Positions 5,166 to 6,417 of a stretch of 6,417 nucleotides of DNA are shown piece by piece. The notes beneath the pieces are model-generated. The model searched no databases, was not told where the DNA came from, and worked only from the letters and a program-made list of their open reading frames with translations. The number at the start of each line of letters is the position of its first letter. The stretch's first letter is position 1. The DNA is from an uncultured Oscillospiraceae bacterium (GTDB lineage: Bacteria; Bacillota; Clostridia; Oscillospirales; Acutalibacteraceae), in assembly GCA_900554525.1 (NCBI GenBank), contig USHL01000081.1, positions 1 to 6,417 of the forward strand. Reading direction: 5' to 3'. The position numbers were made by a program, and so were the translations under genes.

Positions 5166-6073
5166 CTTTGCAGTATTTCAGGAAGCTGAGCCACGATTAT
5201 AGCGGCGAATACCAGAGCGCAGCCGGTCATTTCACGGCCCGAAAGAGTATTCCCGGAAATCAGCCAGCCGCCCAACGCCGCAAAAACACTTTCAAGACTC
5301 ATTGACAGCGACGCAACAGACGGCTCGGCGAATTTTTGACCGATTATCTGAAGTGTATACGCCACTCCAGAGGACATTAAGCCGAGATAAAGTATCTGCG
5401 GCGCAGCGGACAGAATACCTCCGAGCGACGGACGCTCAAAGAAAAGAGCCAGCAGAGCCGAAATAATTCCGCAAACGGCAAACTGCATAACCGAAAGCTT
5501 AATGCCGCCGGTAATGCCGACAAATTTATCTATCGCCAAAATATGCACCGAAAAACAGACGGAACAAAGGAAGATCAGCACATCTCCGAGATATATTCCT
5601 CCGACGCCGCCCGTGAGGCAAAGCATATAAACTCCCGCCAAAGCTATAAAAACGCTCAGCCAAAGCACCGGCCCGGTCTTTCTTCCGAGAAAAAAGGCGA
5701 TGACCGGTACCAAAACCACATACAGGGCGGTAATGAATCCGCCCCGTGCCTCACTCGCCGTACCGTCGGGATAAAACGCCAGTCCGAACTGCTGGAAATT
5801 GACCGAAACCGAAAGCAGTGCTCCGCAAACCAGAGCCGCGCAAAGATACTGCTTTTTACCGGCACCTTCCTTCGGGAAAAAGGGCGTTTTTTCCTTTCTG
5901 TTAACCGAAATATAAAACACCGCCAGCGCCGCCGCCCCGATAAATGAACGCAGCGCATTGAAAGTAAACGGGGGAACCATATCCGCCGCATCTGCCTGAG
6001 CAACGAAAGCCAGCCCCCATATAAGCGACGCAGTGCAAAGAATAAGACTGCCCTTCAAATTGTTAAGCTTCAT
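5147..6073 (-). CDS. EamA/DMT-superfamily permease
   Basis: A 308-aa inner-membrane protein of the drug/metabolite transporter superfamily with two EamA repeats. About ten hydrophobic segments can be placed: near 8-26 (containing LIWGLAFVAQ), 39-56, 76-98, 111-130, 136-153, 161-180, 191-212, 222-242, 252-273 and 278-297. The SLIWG motif in segment 1 and ALRSFIGAAAL in segment 2 are family hallmarks, as is SLSMSLESVFAALGGWLI in segment 9. Length and topology are complete. Members export amino acids, metabolites or drugs; the substrate cannot be read from sequence. The ATG at 6071-6073 overlaps the end of tex by 11 bases, so translation is probably coupled; only a loose purine-rich stretch (AAGAGAAG) precedes it, lying within tex. 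The C-terminal codons run into the bidirectional terminator. Confidence 0.93.
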   Translation of the reverse strand: MKLNNLKGSLILCTASLIWGLAFVAQADAADMVPPFTFNALRSFIGAAALAVFYISVNRKEKTPFFPKEGAGKKQYLCAALVCGALLSVSVNFQQFGLAFYPDGTASEARGGFITALYVVLVPVIAFFLGRKTGPVLWLSVFIALAGVYMLCLTGGVGGIYLGDVLIFLCSVCFSVHILAIDKFVGITGGIKLSVMQFAVCGIISALLALFFERPSLGGILSAAPQILYLGLMSSGVAYTLQIIGQKFAEPSVASLSMSLESVFAALGGWLISGNTLSGREMTGCALVFAAIIVAQLPEILQRKKAVV

Positions 6074-6417
6074 GGTTCAACTTCTCTTTCCTCATTGTGA
6101 GGGATATTCTTTTTTTCTTTATATCAACCGAAAGCACCCATACCTTTACAATATCGCCGACCTTCAGAACCTCAGACGGGTGCTTAATGAAACGGTCGGT
6201 TATCTGCGAGATATGTACAAGGCCGTCCTCGTGCACACCTATGTCTACAAACGCGCCGAAATCTATGACATTGCGCACTGTGCCGGTCAGCTCCATGCCG
6301 GGCTTTAAATCCTCAAGCGACATAATATCCGTACGCAAAAGCGGGGCAGGCAGCTCGTCGCGCGGGTCTCTGCCCGGGCGTTCAAGCTCTTTTATAATAT
6401 CGTTAAGCGTCGGAACA
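6063..6417 (-). CDS. tex: Tex, RNA-binding transcription accessory protein (C-terminal part)
   Basis: Only the last 117 codons are in the window; the gene continues past the right edge, so its start is not seen. The visible part opens with VPTLNDIIKELERPGRDPRD and ELPAPLLRTDIMSLEDLKPG, the linker typical of Tex (YhgF-like) proteins, followed by a C-terminal S1 RNA-binding domain. The S1 domain is clear: GTVRNVIDFGAFVDIG, EDGLVHISQI, KVGDIVKVWVLSVD and RISLTMRK. Tex is a conserved multi-domain nucleic-acid-binding protein linked to transcription and RNA metabolism. A TTG at 6336-6338 could be mistaken for the start of a 91-aa S1 protein, but the frame stays open and homologous upstream. The protein ends nine residues after the S1 core, overlapping the start of the EamA gene. 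Confidence 0.93.
   Translation of the reverse strand, partial: VPTLNDIIKELERPGRDPRDELPAPLLRTDIMSLEDLKPGMELTGTVRNVIDFGAFVDIGVHEDGLVHISQITDRFIKHPSEVLKVGDIVKVWVLSVDIKKKRISLTMRKEKLNHEA

Noticed and set aside
5543..5947. A 134-codon plus-strand frame opposite the EamA gene
   Set aside because: The encoded protein is highly charged with no recognisable domain, while the opposite strand encodes a complete multi-pass permease.
6063..6338. A stand-alone 91-aa S1 RNA-binding protein starting at TTG
   Set aside because: The frame stays open to the window edge, and the upstream residues match the conserved Tex linker, so this is the C-terminus of tex.

Overview
The window looks like a stretch of chromosome from a Gram-positive, clostridial bacterium of the Oscillospiraceae/Ruminococcaceae kind. 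The evidence is strong Shine-Dalgarno sites, several non-ATG starts, a TmcAL (YlbM-type) tRNA acetylating enzyme, an acetate kinase, and a galactokinase of the clostridial GGNHTDH type. Base composition is about half GC over most genes and drops to 35-38% in two small genes near 4770-5130. Taxonomy is inferred from gene families only.

Layout. (1) 38-2145, minus strand: a two-gene unit, tmcAL then a DUF4380 protein with a galactose-mutarotase-like fold, joined tightly at their ends. (2) 2146-2249: a 104-base divergent control region with a good sigma-A-type promoter for ackA, an overlapping weaker candidate promoter for tmcAL, and an imperfect inverted repeat. (3) 2250-4721, plus strand: ackA followed with no gap by galK, closed by an intrinsic terminator at 4729-4755. 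(4) 4769-5129, plus strand: two small AT-richer genes of unknown function. The first is 52 aa and probably SH3-like; the second is 65 aa and appears to start at CTG. (5) 5137-5165: a bidirectional terminator that lies partly inside the 3' end of the next gene. (6) 5147-6417, minus strand: an EamA/DMT-type membrane transporter whose start overlaps the end of tex, of which only the C-terminal S1 domain is in the window.

How the genes may work together. TmcAL uses free acetate and ATP to acetylate the wobble cytidine of elongator tRNA-Met, and AckA makes acetate and ATP from acetyl phosphate, so the divergent pair meets at acetate. GalK uses ATP to phosphorylate galactose or a related sugar, and the DUF4380 protein has a sugar-epimerase-like fold, so both arms pair an acetate enzyme with a sugar-related one. 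This link is inference. No clear new multi-gene system such as a defence island, CRISPR array or mobile element is visible. The least explained part is the small-gene pair at 4769-5129.
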